This document shows, piece by piece, positions 25,566 to 37,107 of a stretch of 64,000 bases of DNA; position 1 is the first letter of the stretch; every line of letters begins with the position of its first letter. Where the stretch lies: assembly GCA_014529385.2 (NCBI GenBank), contig CM043969.1, forward strand, positions 14,023,446 to 14,087,445. Reading direction: 5' to 3'. Position numbers and translations under genes: made by a program. The stretch is from Adiantum capillus-veneris (Eukaryota; Streptophyta; Polypodiopsida; Polypodiales; Pteridaceae). Under the pieces are notes generated by a model. It made no database searches. It saw nothing but the letters and a program-made list of their open reading frames with translations, and had not been told where the DNA came from.

Positions 25566-25735
25566 CACTACAACACAACATGGAGATATCGACGCGCGTA
25601 TATTGACGAAATTAGCGGGCGTCGATATACGTGTTGAAATGTGCGTTGATATACACGTGGAAAGGCTTTATTTCCCACGCGTATATCGATGCGTATAGCG
25701 ACACAAAAAAAATTGGAGAAAAAAAGCGAAACCCG
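25566..25735 (+). repeat. Left terminal and subterminal repeats of the CACTA element
   Basis: CACTACAAC terminus followed by ATATCGACGCGCGTATAT, GCGTCGATATACGTG and GCGTATATCGATGCGTATAGCGAC. Such clustered direct and inverted subterminal motifs are the transposase binding regions in En/Spm elements. The right end carries CGCGTCGATATCTCGTCGATAAC and GCGACGCGCATAGCGAC. Confidence 0.8.
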
Positions 25736-25857
25736 CGAGCAGCAGGGGCCATTTTCGCCTGCGCTCTGCTCAAATCTTGGCCTCCACCTGCTGCGCAGGT
25801 ATTATGCCCCCCCCCCCCCCCCCCCCCCCAACCCCTCTCTCTCTCTCTCTCTCTACA

Positions 25858-25907
<50 letters not shown>

Positions 25908-25947
25908 GAAAGAGAGAGAGAGAGAGGTGTATGTGTGTGTGTAGGAA

Positions 25948-25991
<44 letters not shown>

Positions 25992-26513
25992 GTGTGTGTG
26001 TGTGTGTAGGAAAGAGAGAGAGAGAGAGGTGTATGTGTGTGTGTAGAGAGAGAGAGAGAGATAGAGAATTAATGTATGCTTAGGAAATTAAAATTAAAGA
26101 AAAATAACTAAAGAGAGAAATGAAATGAAATGTTATATTAACGTCTTCGAAAGGCCAAAGTGACCTATGAGACATGAGACAAGAAAGTTACAATGTGATG
26201 GATCTGATACAAAGTCAAAGTAAGAAGATGACAAAATAAAATATTATGGAATCCTAAACTGCTGGGTATGGACTAAACGGCTAAACCAGCTAGCTGGGAT
26301 AGGTAGATCATAGGAGATCCAGCAGCTGTCGCTGGCGGATCTGATCAATCTCCTCCATGGTCAGTAGTCTGACTAGGCGTTATGCATGTCGAGCCAAAGT
26401 GACCTAGCTAGATCCTCTGATGCAGCCTCTGTCGATGTTGTGTAGTCCTCCACAGTCGTGGACGTCTAGATCTCCCTAGCTTAGTCGCTCATTCGATCAG
26501 TAGAGAGATAGGG

Positions 26514-26550
<37 letters not shown>

Positions 26551-26603
26551 AGTAGAGAGAGAGAGAGAGATAGGAAATAGCTAGAGAGATAGAGAAAGAG
26601 AGT

Positions 26604-26634
<31 letters not shown>

Positions 26635-26659
26635 GAAATAGAGAGATAGAGAAAGAGAG

Positions 26660-26728
<69 letters not shown>

Positions 26729-27366
26729 GGGAAGTGAAGAGCGAGACAGAGAGAGAGATAGGAAAATAAGGAAATAGAGAGAGAAAGTGAGATTGAGAGA
26801 GAAAGAGATCGAGATCGCTTTTTTGAGCAAGAACCATGCAAGGCTTCTGAATCTTTCTCAAGTTGCTCATCCATCTCCACATTATCTTCTGGCTTGGACA
26901 TGGAGGCCCCGTCCGGTTTACAATCAGGTAGAAAACTTTCATTGGGATGAGAATTTCCATGGCTTGTGCATGTGGTAAAAAAAACACCAGGATGGGCACA
27001 ATATCCTTGGAAAAACCTGTGCAAAAAATTGCAAATAGACGGAACATTACAAAAATGGTCATGCTTTAATATATGATTCATCAAGTGCGGCATTGGAAAG
27101 CTTTCTCTGACAGGCTACCTCGGAATGGAGGCAGGTGGGTTCGTAGACAGAGAAGAAACTATGGAACTAAAAGAGGCAAAGAGGTTTTGTTTGCTACATG
27201 CATTGCCATGTACACCTGGGAGTGCACGTATGTGTCTACCCATATAGGATTTGACCAATAAAGACGAGATTTTGACCCGGTGGTCCTGATCTCCGTACAC
27301 CTCTGGACCGAGGTGTACGGAGATTGGGCAAGACTAGAGAATGTGAGGTAGTTTACATTGTGAGGA

Positions 27367-27409
<43 letters not shown>

Positions 27410-27430
27410 CAACATTCATAATCATTGTAG
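25736..27430 (+). other. CACTA 5' non-coding region with poly-C and GA/GT/TA microsatellites
   Basis: Poly-C run at about 25807-25829, CT then GT then GA tracts to about 26060, GA/TA tracts at 26516-26790, and a TA tract at 27369-27405. The non-repetitive part 26070-26480 matches the outer CACTA-like element at 20470-20830. Open frames made of alternating Ser-Leu or Tyr-Ile come from the microsatellites. Confidence 0.75.
27289..27324. repeat. Perfect 15-bp hairpin upstream of TNP2
   Basis: ATCTCCGTACACCTC at 27289-27303 and its exact complement at 27310-27324 enclose the loop TGGACC. It is GC-richer than its surroundings and lies about 100 bases before the first recognisable transposase codons. 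Confidence 0.85.
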
Positions 27431-28465
27431 ATGGCAACATCATCAACTATCATGGAGGAAAAGATTGCATGCTCATGCACGCTCTGCAAGTATCAAATCC
27501 TGCCCAAGCGTAGGATTTGTAATGAGTGAACCACGCAATTTGCGTTTGGGCATGGCAATGGATGGAGTCAATCCATTTGGCTTGAGAAGCTCGTCATGGA
27601 GCACTTGGCCTGTGTGCCTTATCAATTAAAACCTCCCGCCGTGGCTTGCTATCAAGAAGGGTCATTTGATTTTAAGCTTGATTATACCTGGTAAGTTCAA
27701 GGCAAAAAACATGGATGTTTATCTAGCTCCACTAGTTGACGAGCTCCAGGAGTTATGGCATGGGATCGACATAGCAGATGCGGTTGAACCAGTAGGACAA
27801 CAGCATGCAAGGATCCATGGACTTCTTATGTGGACTATGCATGATTGGCCAGGATACGGAGAAGCTTCTGGTAATGGTTATTGATTTATAAAATTCTCGC
27901 TATTCGCAAGACCTTTGCCTTGGCCTGATTCATGCTTTGATATATGCAGGACTAACAACTTCGGGATACAATGCATGTCCAATTTGCGGGCAGTCTTTGG
28001 ATGTACGCTATTCTACCTCTCTTCGAAAGAAAATTGATCAAGGCCACCACCGTTATCTTCCAGATGGCCATCACTTGCGCGAAGGCCAGCTTGGTCGCGT
28101 CGAATGTCGTCCTATGCATGTACAAGAGTGGCGTCGCCGATGGGAGCAACATGAGGGGCAACCTGTTCCAAGAATGAAACGTTTGTCCATTCTCCATACG
28201 TTGCCGTACTGAGGTGATCTACTAATTAACCATTTGCTGGATCCAATCCATATATTCAAGAATGTGGGAGAGCTCCTCTAGAAGACAATCATGGGAATGA
28301 AAGACAATCGAGATTCACGAGATGATTTGCAGTTGGTTGGAAAGATGCCAGAGCTGTGGCCTTTCACCAATGCAGCTGGTCAAACAAAACTTCCAAGAGC
28401 GCCATGGGTATTGCTAAAAAATGAAGAGCGACAAGTAAAAAGGGTGATTTCAGAGTTCAGGACAC
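27431..28465 (+). pseudogene. TNP2-type CACTA transposase, 5' portion
   Basis: From about 27558 the frame reads DGVNPFGLRSSSWSTWPVCL, a stop, NLPPWLAIKKGHLILSLIIPG, DVYLAPLVDELQELW and ALLMWT-like HGLLMWTMHDWPGYGEASG. These are hallmark blocks of the tnp2 transposase family (NGVNPFG..SS.YSTWPV..I.YNLPPW, LI.GP..P...IDVYL.PL..EL..LW). A 79-base intron (GT at 27871, AG at 27949) joins in phase to LTTSGYNACPICG, the zinc-like CxxC block, then GHHRYLPDGH, LLINHLLDPIHIFKNV and LPRAPWVLLKNEERQVKRVI. Stops near 27620, 28211 and 28277 mark decay. The gene is cut at 28465 by the Tat-like element and resumes at 37108. An alternative short ATG frame begins at 27431. Confidence 0.9.
27871..27949 (+). other. 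Intron in the TNP2 gene
   Basis: Donor GTAATG and acceptor ATATGCAG; removal joins GEASG to LTTSGY without changing frame, restoring the family order. It is 79 bp, T-rich before the acceptor. Confidence 0.75.
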
Positions 28466-29402
28466 TGTCAGGAGTTTTTTGGAGCAAGGAATTGCACATA
28501 TGTACATATCCATGCATGGTGCATGAAGTAAAGGTTTGCCCATTTTCCAGAGCCAGGTGGTTACGTGGTGCCCACATGTGTACAGGTAGGACAGCATGTA
28601 CATAGTGCAACGATTTTCACTATTATCAATACTAGTGTGTTTTTTCTACAATAAGGAGGATTTGGTAGCACGTAAAACTTCTCGAGGAAGCTATCCGCGG
28701 GCCGACGACGTGAGGTCAGCAGGTGCGTCAGATGGCATCTAGTGGCGTCAGGAGTGCGAACAAGGTCAATATTTGCACGCAGATGAGGACGGACACAACG
28801 TGGGTGTTTTCTTGTGAGAGTTACGCAGAAAGGTCATCATTAGGACCACTTTTTGGAGCCACTTCACGTAGTGGCGAGATGCATTATTGGAAACAAGCTG
28901 AGTGCCAGGTGTGCAAATGATGCAAAAAGGTGACAACTATGCACTGCGAGGTCAGTTTTTGGCCTGTTCGGGGTCTGTTTGAGGTCATCTAAAAGGCCAA
29001 GCGTACCCAAGTAATAAAGCTAAGTGTGGGAACTGAAAAAACAGAGAGAAGACCAGAAAAAACGTGGAGAAGAGAGGAGGAACAGCCGCAGGTGTGTTTT
29101 TGCCCATTTTGGAGCCTGTTTTGGCCCTAAACTGCTCATCCGAGGTCGGATTTGAGCACTTTGACATTGTAGACTGGGGTTTTGGGCCGTTCCGGATGCG
29201 ATGGCGCTGTCCATTTTGCCAAATCCCTCACTCTTTTTCTGCTGTTTTTCTGTGTAATCTTCTCCGGTGAGTGAAGCTTCTTCTCCAATTTGTGATTGTA
29301 TCTAGTATCTTTTACCCATATTGTGTGAGCTGTTTGCCCCAGTGGTGTTGGCCCAAGATCATTTGTATCTAAACATCAGAAGTTCTCCTCTTTTGAGCTG
29401 AG

Positions 29403-29444
<42 letters not shown>

Positions 29445-29621
29445 TCTGTGTGGAGTGGGCAAGTGGATAGTCTCTCTCCTCTCACTCCAGAGGTGTGTTC
29501 CCTGTCTCGGCCAGGTGTGTTGTGTAAGCCGAGTGGTGCCCCATAGTGTGTGTGTGTATATTCCCAAGAGTGTGTGTCGGGTAGTTATAGAGGCGCTGTG
29601 TTTGTTTTCAAACCGCTCACA
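28466..29621 (+). repeat. 5' LTR of the Tat-like element (1,156 bp)
   Basis: TG..CA ends; near-identical to 35947-37107. Includes a (GT)n tract at about 29408-29442. Open frames on both strands are duplicated in the second LTR and are not genes. Confidence 0.95.
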
Positions 29622-29627
29622 TTCTTT

Positions 29628-29645
29628 TGGCGCCCCCACGGAGGA
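29628..29645 (+). other. Primer binding site of the Tat-like element
   Basis: TGGCGCCCCCACGGAGGA starts seven bases after the LTR. The TGGCGCC start matches the tRNA 3' ends used by many plant gypsy elements; the rest departs from the tRNA-Asp complement, so the exact tRNA is unsure. Confidence 0.6.
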
Positions 29646-30623
29646 TCTTCTTCGAGTACCTTCTCCTTCGAGCTTCGAGCTTCGAGCTTCGGGATTACAG
29701 GTTGTAGGTTGCAGATTACAAGTACAGGTACAGGTACAGGTACAGGTGATTCACACAGGTACAGGTAGCTGGAGGACAATGATTCATTAGCATTGGTGTC
29801 ACTTGCAGTTGTTGTGGGTATGCATCACTTGGCGCCTATTTGAGCGCATTGTCCGCTGGATTGTACGTTACTTGTGGAAACTGCCATTGTACGCATTTGT
29901 GGATCCATACTTGGTTGTATTTGGCAGTCCCAGCCATTTCTGAGACTTGGTCTGGAAGATAGTCATTTCTGAGACTTGACTATACGCGATTTGCATTAGC
30001 CTTCGTGTGAGGGTCGATAGCGTGAGGTTTTTATTGAGCTGGGGGATTCTCAAATGTAGAGATCCTTTCAGTGATACAGGTAGCTGGAGCACCCTTTTTG
30101 TGACCTCGCCATAGGCTATGTACTAGTGAGTCCTACTTGATGCTTGGGTTCTATTGTTGATAGTTTATGCATACATAGACAGTCTATATTTTGGGTTCCT
30201 ACTGCTCTACTTCTGGGGAAACTCTGTCGAAATTTTCCCAAGTTATGATGGCTGGTTTTTTGGTATTTTGAGCCATTTATGCTGTTATGCTGCTGAAATT
30301 TTGGCAAAATCAGAGGTTGAGTCAGGTGTGTCTTCTTGGGAGCTTCATGGTTGGCTTTAATGGATGATCAAAATGGCCCTCAGTTCACTCCTTTTCATTT
30401 AACTCAAAGAATTCATATTAATGTTCATGTGTCCAGGAAGATCTTTTTCCAGCAGCGCATAGTCTTTATGTTTGGGCCAAGAAGATTGAGAGAGATCCTG
30501 GAATGTCCTTTGCCTGTTGTCATTCCGATGATTAACTATGACAACTCATTTGATGTGCATGTGTTTGTCCTTATCTAAAGCTGAGCTCCATTGAAGTTTC
30601 TGGGGATTGGGTAGTGAAAAGTT
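29646..30623 (+). other. Leader of the Tat-like element with ACAGGT minisatellite
   Basis: Non-coding ~1 kb between PBS and gag. Contains GCTTCGA repeats at about 29670-29692 and an ACAGGT hexamer repeated at 29722-29768. No credible gene. Confidence 0.6.
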
Positions 30624-33206
30624 TTGGGTTCTTGCACGTGTGTTCGAAGGGGTTCTCAAAGCATCATAATTTGGGTAGCCATGGCTTTCTCTTATCCGGA
30701 GTTTCATGGAAGAAGTGATGAAGACGTGGAAGAATTTTTGGAAAAGATGGAGGTTGCCTGCATTAGCAACCAGATTCATGACCCTACGCAAATGTTACGC
30801 CTTCTCCAAATTTTTTTGAAGAGTGATGCACGAGTTTGGTCTAAAGCATTTGAAGAGGAGTTGCGTGTAGCAGATCCACCTATAAGATTGAGTTGGGACA
30901 ATCTAAGGCATGGATTGGAAGTGGAGTTTGTGAAGATAGAAGATCCTGACAAAGTGTGGCAAGAAGTACAAGGTTTGGTGCAGAAGGAAGGTGAGCCAGT
31001 AGATGCGTACATACGTAAGTTTTCATTGGCATGGGAGCGAATGTGCAAGGCTTTAGCACCACAGGTACCCCCGCCTGACATGATGAAGAAGGACAGGTTC
31101 TTGGCTGGTCTTTGGGAGAATATACGTTGGAGAGTGGAGCTAAAGAAGCCTAGAACATATGAGGATGCACTAGAGGTAGCAAGGAATAAAGAGTGGAAGC
31201 TGAGGAAAATGAGCCAGTTAGGGGTGGAGTCTTTGCCAATGAGGTCTGAATTTCAGCCTATAGAGTCTTTACAAGGGCGCATGTCAGTGGTTCATCATGA
31301 ACCAGTGGTTCCTGTTACTACTCAGGTTATGCCAGCAGTGGTCACTACAACAGTGCAAGATGATGGCCTAAGGCAAGACATGAGGCAAGTGGTTGATTTG
31401 ATGAAGAATCTCAGCCTAAACATGCTAGGTCAAGTGGGAAATAATCGAGGTCGAGGGCGGTTTGCAAATCAGCCAGGAGGTGAAGAAAGGCCTAGGAATG
31501 GTGTTGGACAAAGCAATGGTAGGTTTTGGAGGCAGACGCCCACATGCTATAATTGTGGAGAGTTGGGTCACATCAGCCCGCAATGTGATAAGCCACCAAG
31601 GATGGGGGGAGACATGTATCCATTGCCAAGACAGGTGCTAACTAGGTCAAATGATTATGGCATCGAAATTAAGGGAGATGAAGGAACCAGTGGACTGACC
31701 CAGGAGGAAAAAGGAAAGACAAAAGTGCTAAGTGTAGTCACCTTGGAGAAGGCATCAAAGCTAGAGGATACATTAGTGATGCCTATTGGGAAGAGGACCA
31801 CAGAGGAAAAGGAAGGAAGAAGTGCCCCAGGTCCTAGTAAGAAGAAAGGAAAGAGCCATGAAGGCGAGGATGTCAAGGCCAAGAGGAAAAGGAGAGCTCG
31901 TCGAAAGTTTCACGTTTCAGATTTTCCACTAGGGGATGGGCAATTAAGCTATGACTTGAGGGAGGATCTGACGAGCAGGAAGGCAGATGTTACTTTTGGG
32001 CAGCTTATAGAGATGGTGCCTAAGCTAAAGCGACAGTGGAAGAGGATGGTTAACCCAATGGAGAAAGAGCCAGAGAGAGGTTCAGTAAAGGTGTTGGCAA
32101 TGGATGAGCTACCAGACATTTGTCCAATAGTAGATGTGTGGCATAAAAGGAAAAATTTAGGACAAGGTTATGTGGATGGCGGAGCCCAAATATGCGTCAT
32201 AACACACTCATGCGTTGAGAAGATGGGTCTCACAGTGGCTAGGGTGTCGGGGTTTCGGATCAGATTGGCAAACCATCAAAAAGTAAAATGTTTGGGTGTT
32301 GTAAAGAGCTTAGAAGTGGAAGCATATGATGCAAAGGCAGTGGTTGACTTTCATGTGATGCCAGCAGGGTTGGGAGCATATCCTATTATACTGGGTAGAC
32401 CATGGTTACGTGCAGTGGGAGCTGTTCAAGATTGGCGACATGGTACGATTAGCCTCTATGGAAAGACAGGTACCAAGAAGCTTTATAATATGGACACAAG
32501 GAAACGATTAGAGGAGCTTTATGAAGATGAGGATGAGTCTAGTGATGAAGACTCTTCCACGGTGACAGATGAGGACAGTGATAGCACTACCAGCAGTGAT
32601 GAGGATGCTGATGTTGCATTTCTTTTGATGGATAAAGAAATCCAGGAGTGTGTTTTAGTCGCATTTGCGAATGAAGTTGAAGATGAAAGTGAAGGGCCTT
32701 ATGAAGTGATTGAAGGGCTGATGCAAACCAAGGTTGAGTTGTCAAAGAAGCAGGAATTAATGACAAAAATGATCAGTGGAGACCTCTCAGCTATGGAGAA
32801 GGATATATTTTTGCATATGCTGCCTAGTTTTCCTGATTTATTCATTACTTTATATGAAGAGATCAGAGGGTTCAAGGGTGAAGAGATGCACATAGAGCTG
32901 AAAGAAGGTGCTAAGCCAGTGCGGCAAAGGCTAAGAAGGATGGGTCAAGAGCAAATGGAAGCCTTGCGGATAGAGGTGGACAAGTTATTGAAGGCAGGGT
33001 TCATAGTCCCTGTGGAGACCACAGAATGGGTGAGTCCAGTAGTAGTCAGTCCAAAGAAGGATGGGAAGTGGAGGATTTGTGTGGATTTTAAACCCTTAAA
33101 CGCAGCCACTAAGAAGAACCCATATCCTCTTCCATTCATCGATCAGATCTTGGATTCAGTGGCAGGTTATGAGAGGTACAGTGTGTGTGAGGCTATTTTC
33201 AATTGA
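30624..33206 (+). pseudogene. gag - protease - start of RT of the Tat-like element
   Basis: Open for 860 codons; a likely gag start is the Met at 30681 (MAFSYPEFHGRSDEDVEEFL). Gag core follows (about residues 20-200: WSKAF, FVKIEDPD, AYIRKFSLAWERM, FLAGL). A canonical zinc knuckle CYNCGELGHISPQC lies near residue 310. Protease shows YVDGGAQICVI near residue 515 and IILGRPWL near 590; DGG in place of DSG is seen in many plant gypsy proteases. An acidic linker precedes RT (WVSPVVVSPKKDGKWRICVD, FKPLNAATKKNPYPLP). The frame ends at 33206 where the next RT block should be, because of a frameshift; RT continues at 33203 in another frame. Confidence 0.9.
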
Positions 33207-34417
33207 AGATTGCTCTTAAAGACCGCACAAAGACAACTTTTATTACGCCATGGGGCTGCTATTGCTACACAGTATTGCCATTTGGGTTGTCAAATGGACC
33301 TTCCTTCTATCAAGAGAGAGCAAATTGGGTGTTGGAACCATTCATTGGTAGTTGTGTTAAAGCTTTTATGGATGACTTCTGTGTCTATAGCAGTAGGGCT
33401 GATCACCATGAGAAGCTGCAGATGGTATTGGCTCGATATGATGAGTGTGGAGGACAACTAAATCCAAAGAAATGTCATCGAGCACAGCGAAGGGTGAAGT
33501 TATTGGGCCATATGGTGTCAGAAAATGGCATTGAGGCTGATCCAGATAAGGTGAAGTCTATTATTCTTCTTCCATCACCTATGAGTACGAAGAAATTGGC
33601 AACCTTTATACACAAAGTGAAGTACATGGCACGGTTTATTCCATTGTCTTCGCAGCTTCTTTATCCATTACAGCAAGTGGCAAAGCATGATCCATTGCAA
33701 TGGGATGACAAGTGTGAAGAAGTGTTTCAAGAGGTGAAAGAGGTGTTAGGGGGGTTGTCAGCCATGCAGGCTCCTGATTGGGAGAAAGTTTTTTATGTAA
33801 ATCCATCAGTAGGGGATGATGCCATTGGATCCATGCTATTGCAAAATGGGAAGGGCAGCCATTATATGAGGCCAGTGTATTGTGCAAGCCGAGTGAAGTT
33901 GGTAGCGGAGAGAAAGTTATCGGAAGTAGAGCTAGTGATGGCCAGTGTAATATTTTCTTGTCGACGATTTCGTCATTACTTGCTACCACGGCCTTTTGTT
34001 TTCTTGACGAGTTATGCCTTTTTGCCACAGTTAATTAATGGTACTAACATGTCAAATGTGGTGAAGAAATGGGTAATTGAGCTGCAAGAGTTTGAGTTCT
34101 CTTTTCTAGTGGAAGATAGTACAAGGGCTACCCTAGCTGATTTGTTGACCTACAAGGAGAATCCCCTTATTGTTAAGGAAGAGGTGGTGAGAAAGGTAGT
34201 TGAAGAAGTGCCACATATCAGCAATGCACATGTGTTGTTCTTTGATGGTTCATACAGAAAGAGCCACGATGCAGCTTCAGGGGGTATAGCACTTTATGAT
34301 CCAGAGGGGAAGCTAGTATGCACGAGAGGGTTCAAATTGGATGCTCATAGCAACAATGAGGCTGAATATGCTACTTTGGAAGCTGGATTACACATTTGTT
34401 TGAAGCATGGGATTTGA
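33203..34417 (+). pseudogene. RT (rest), RNase H and start of second RNase H of the Tat-like element
   Basis: Continues RT out of frame with the preceding segment: LPFGLSNGPSFYQ and the catalytic FMDDFCVYSS (residues ~55-64; FMDD for YxDD). A degraded first RNase H follows (PDWEKVFYVNPSVGDDAIGS, where the catalytic Asp of the usual VD.S is replaced by Asn, then ASRVKLVAERKLSEVELVMA). From about residue 345 HVLFFDGSYRKSHDAASGGI and NNEAEYATLEAGL begin a second RNase H of the archaeal type with the expected D and E. A TGA at 34415-34417 interrupts it. Confidence 0.88.
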
Positions 34418-34420
34418 AGG

Positions 34421-35269
34421 TTGAGCATAAAAGGTGATGCCTTGTTAGTGGTGAAGCAAATGCTGGGTGTGTGGAAGAGCAAGAACACCTCATTGAAGGA
34501 AATGTGCTTTAGAATTAAAGGCCTGTTAAAAAAGTTTGAAGCATGGAGCATCAGACACATTGAACGTGCTCTAAATGGAGAGGCACATGCAGCAGCTCAA
34601 GGCATGATTGGGGAGCTATTCGTATTGAGGACCAATTTACCTCTTTATCATGGCCGGGAAAGTTTGGCTCAAGAAGAGGAGTTTTTGCTAACAGGAATCA
34701 TTCCAAAGGAGATTCAGAAGTCTAAGAAGTATGGCTTTGTGCGTAGAGCATACAGGTACAAATTGATTGGTGATGTCTTATACATGAAAGGGGCTGATCT
34801 CGTGTTGAGATGTGTACCTTGGCGGGAGGAGCTTTACAGAGTGTTGGAAGAGAATCATGAAGGCGCATGTGGTGGCCATTTTGCTCTAAAGATCACCTTG
34901 CATAAGATCTTGCAAGAAGGGTATGTATGGCCTAGTCTGCACAAGGATGTTCACCATTGGTGTAGGTCTTGCAATAGGTGTCAAGCATTTGGGAAGAGAG
35001 TGTTGAAGCCAGAGCTACGGAAAACCATTATGGCGTTTGATGTGTTTGAAAAGTGGGGGATTGATGCAATAGGCCCGTTACCTATCACAAGCAGGGGCAA
35101 AAGCTATATTTTGACGGCAGTGGACTATCTTTCTAGATGGGCAGAGGCTATAGCAGTAAAACAGATCACTGCAAAGGATGTGGCAAAATTTGTGTATGAT
35201 GAAATATGTTGCAAGTTTGGGGTGCCACTGGAGCTACTTTCAGATAAGGGGCCTGGCTTTAGAGCTTAA
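34421..35269 (+). pseudogene. Second RNase H (end) and integrase core of the Tat-like element
   Basis: Same frame family as the preceding segment after its stop: SIKGDALLVVKQMLG and HIERALNGEAHAAAQ complete the second RNase H. The integrase zinc module is seen as GACGGHFALKITLHKI with CRSCNRC, followed by FEKWGIDAIGPLPI (first Asp), YLSRWAEAIAVKQITAKDVA and ELLSDKGPGF (second Asp). A TAA at 35267-35269 ends the open frame just after the second Asp, so integrase is broken. Confidence 0.88.
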
Positions 35270-35918
35270 CTGCTAGATTTTTTATGTGCAAAAATGAAGA
35301 TTAGGCACCAACATACCACTCCTTATTACCCACAGTGTAATGGCTTAAATGAAAGATTCAATGGTGAGTTGGTATAGATTCTTTCGAAAGTGACAGAGAA
35401 CCAAGGAAAGAATTGGGATTTGGAATTGCCTAGTGCATTATGGGCTTACCGTACTTCTGCTTGGGTCGCCTAGTGATGCATTCAAAGAGAGGCTCTTGCA
35501 GTTACAAGAGGTCCAATTAGATAGGATGAGCGCATTGGAGCATTATGGGCAGATGCAGGATAAGGCTTTGGCAAAGATAAATGAAAAGGTCAAAAGTAAG
35601 GGTATCAAGAAGCATGACTTGGTTTTGCGCTACAACAGCAAACTGGACAACACCTTCCAAAAGAAGTTTCAAATTAAGTGGGAAGGCCCTTTCAAGGTAG
35701 TGGAGTGTTTTCCAAATGGCACATATCAGCTGGCTAACCTGGATGGTGTTCTACATAAGTCAAGGGTAAATGGATTGCGTCTTAAATTGTATCATACCAG
35801 GTTGATGATGGTCGAGCAGGATGAGCTATATGTGGATCAAGGAGTGTTGGTGAGGGATGAGGAGACCTGTGATGCGGCGAGTCTCATATCTCTCTTTGCT
35901 GCTGCTGATCATGAATGA
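35270..35918 (+). pseudogene. Integrase C-terminal part of the Tat-like element
   Basis: After the stop the reading continues TPYYPQCNGLNERFNGELV with the catalytic Glu (GLNERF), a TAG at 35372-35374, and the ALWAYRTSA block near 35440, where a frame change occurs. The remaining open frame to 35918 shows FQIKWEGPFKVVECFPNGTY and LVLRYNSKLDN, the C-terminal DNA-binding fold. Stops make this copy inactive. Confidence 0.8.
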
Positions 35919-35925
35919 TCTAGCA

Positions 35926-35942
35926 GGCTAGGGGGTGGGCAA
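35926..35942 (+). other. Polypurine tract of the Tat-like element
   Basis: GGCTAGGGGGTGGGCAA, four bases before the 3' LTR. Purine-rich with two interruptions. Confidence 0.7.
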
Positions 35943-35946
35943 ATTA

Positions 35947-36882
35947 TGTCAGGAGTTTTTTGGAGCAAGGAATTGCACATATGTACATATCCATGCATGG
36001 TGCATGAAATAAAGGTTTGCCCATTTTCCAGAGCCAGGTGGTTACGTGGGGCCCACATGTGTACAGGTAGGACAGCATGTACATAGTGCAACGATTTTCA
36101 CTATTATCAATACTAGTGTGTTTTTTTACAATAAGGAGGATTTGGTAGCACGTAAAACTTCTCGAGGAAGCTATCCGCGGGCCGACGACGTGAGGTCAGC
36201 AGGTGCGTCAGATGGCATCTAGTGGCGTCAGGAGTGCGAACAAGGTCAATATTTGCACGCAGATGAGGACGGACACAACGTGGGTGTTTTTTTGTGAGAG
36301 TTACGCAGAAAGGTCATCATTAGGACCACTTTTTGGGGCCACTTCACGTGCTGGCGAGATGCATTATTGGAAAAAAGCTGAGTGCCAGGTGTGCAAATGA
36401 TGCAAAAAGGTGACAACTATGCACTGCGAGGTCAGTTTTTGGCCTGTTCGGGGTCCGTTTGAGGTCATCTAAAAGGCCAAGGGTACCCAAGTAATAAAGC
36501 TAAGTGTGGGAACTGAAAAAACAGAGAGAAGACCAGAAAAAACGTGGAGAAGAGAGGAGGAACAGCCGCAGGTGTGTTTTTGCCCATTTTGGAGCCTGTT
36601 TTGGCCCTAAACTGCTCATCCGAGGTCCGATTTGAGCACTTTGACATTGTAGACTGAGGTTTTGGGCCGTTCCGGACGCGATGGCGCTGTCCATTTTGCC
36701 AAATCCCTCACTCTTTTTCTGCTGTTTTTCTGTGTAATCTTCTCCGGTGAGTGAAGCTTCTTCTCCAATTTGTGATTGTATCTGGTATCTTTTACCCATA
36801 TTGTGTGAGCTGTTTGCCCCATTGGTGTTGGCCCAAGATCATTTGTATCTAAACATCAGAAGTTCTCCTCTTTTGAGCTGAG

Positions 36883-36926
<44 letters not shown>

Positions 36927-37107
36927 TGTCTCTGTGTGGAGTGGGCAAGTGGATAGTCTCTCTCCTCTCACTCCAGAGGTGTGTTCCCTGTCTCGGCCAG
37001 GAGTGTTGTGTAAGCCGAGTGGTGCCCCATAGTGTGTGTGTGTATATTCCCAAGAGTGTGTGTCGGGTAGTTATAGAGGCGCTGTGTTTGTTTTCAAACC
37101 GCTCACA
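35947..37107 (+). repeat. 3' LTR of the Tat-like element (1,161 bp)
   Basis: Near-identical to the 5' LTR. Ends CCGCTCACA; the CACTA transposase resumes at once with ATGCCAACAAG at 37108. Confidence 0.95.

Larger units (their letters stand above)
28466..37107 (+). mobile_element. Tat-like Ty3/gypsy LTR retrotransposon, young, inside the CACTA transposase
   Basis: Two LTRs (28466-29621 and 35947-37107) begin TGTCAGGAG, end CCGCTCACA and differ at roughly 16 positions by eye plus GT-tract length, so about 98-99 percent identical. Order: LTR, PBS, leader, gag, protease, RT, RNase H, a second (archaeal-like) RNase H, integrase, PPT, LTR. The second RNase H marks the Tat lineage. Pol has a frameshift and several stops. 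No 5-bp target duplication is seen (GACAC before, ATGCC after). Confidence 0.92.

Noticed and set aside
22155-25637. Series of similar ~75-95-codon open frames (MVWASAQA..., CGFAYGLPYALL...)
   Set aside because: They follow the 172-bp satellite exactly; open frames exist because the unit lacks stops in one frame and is not a multiple of three.
30546-32893. Minus-strand open frames opposite gag-pol
   Set aside because: Antisense shadows of the gag-pol frame.
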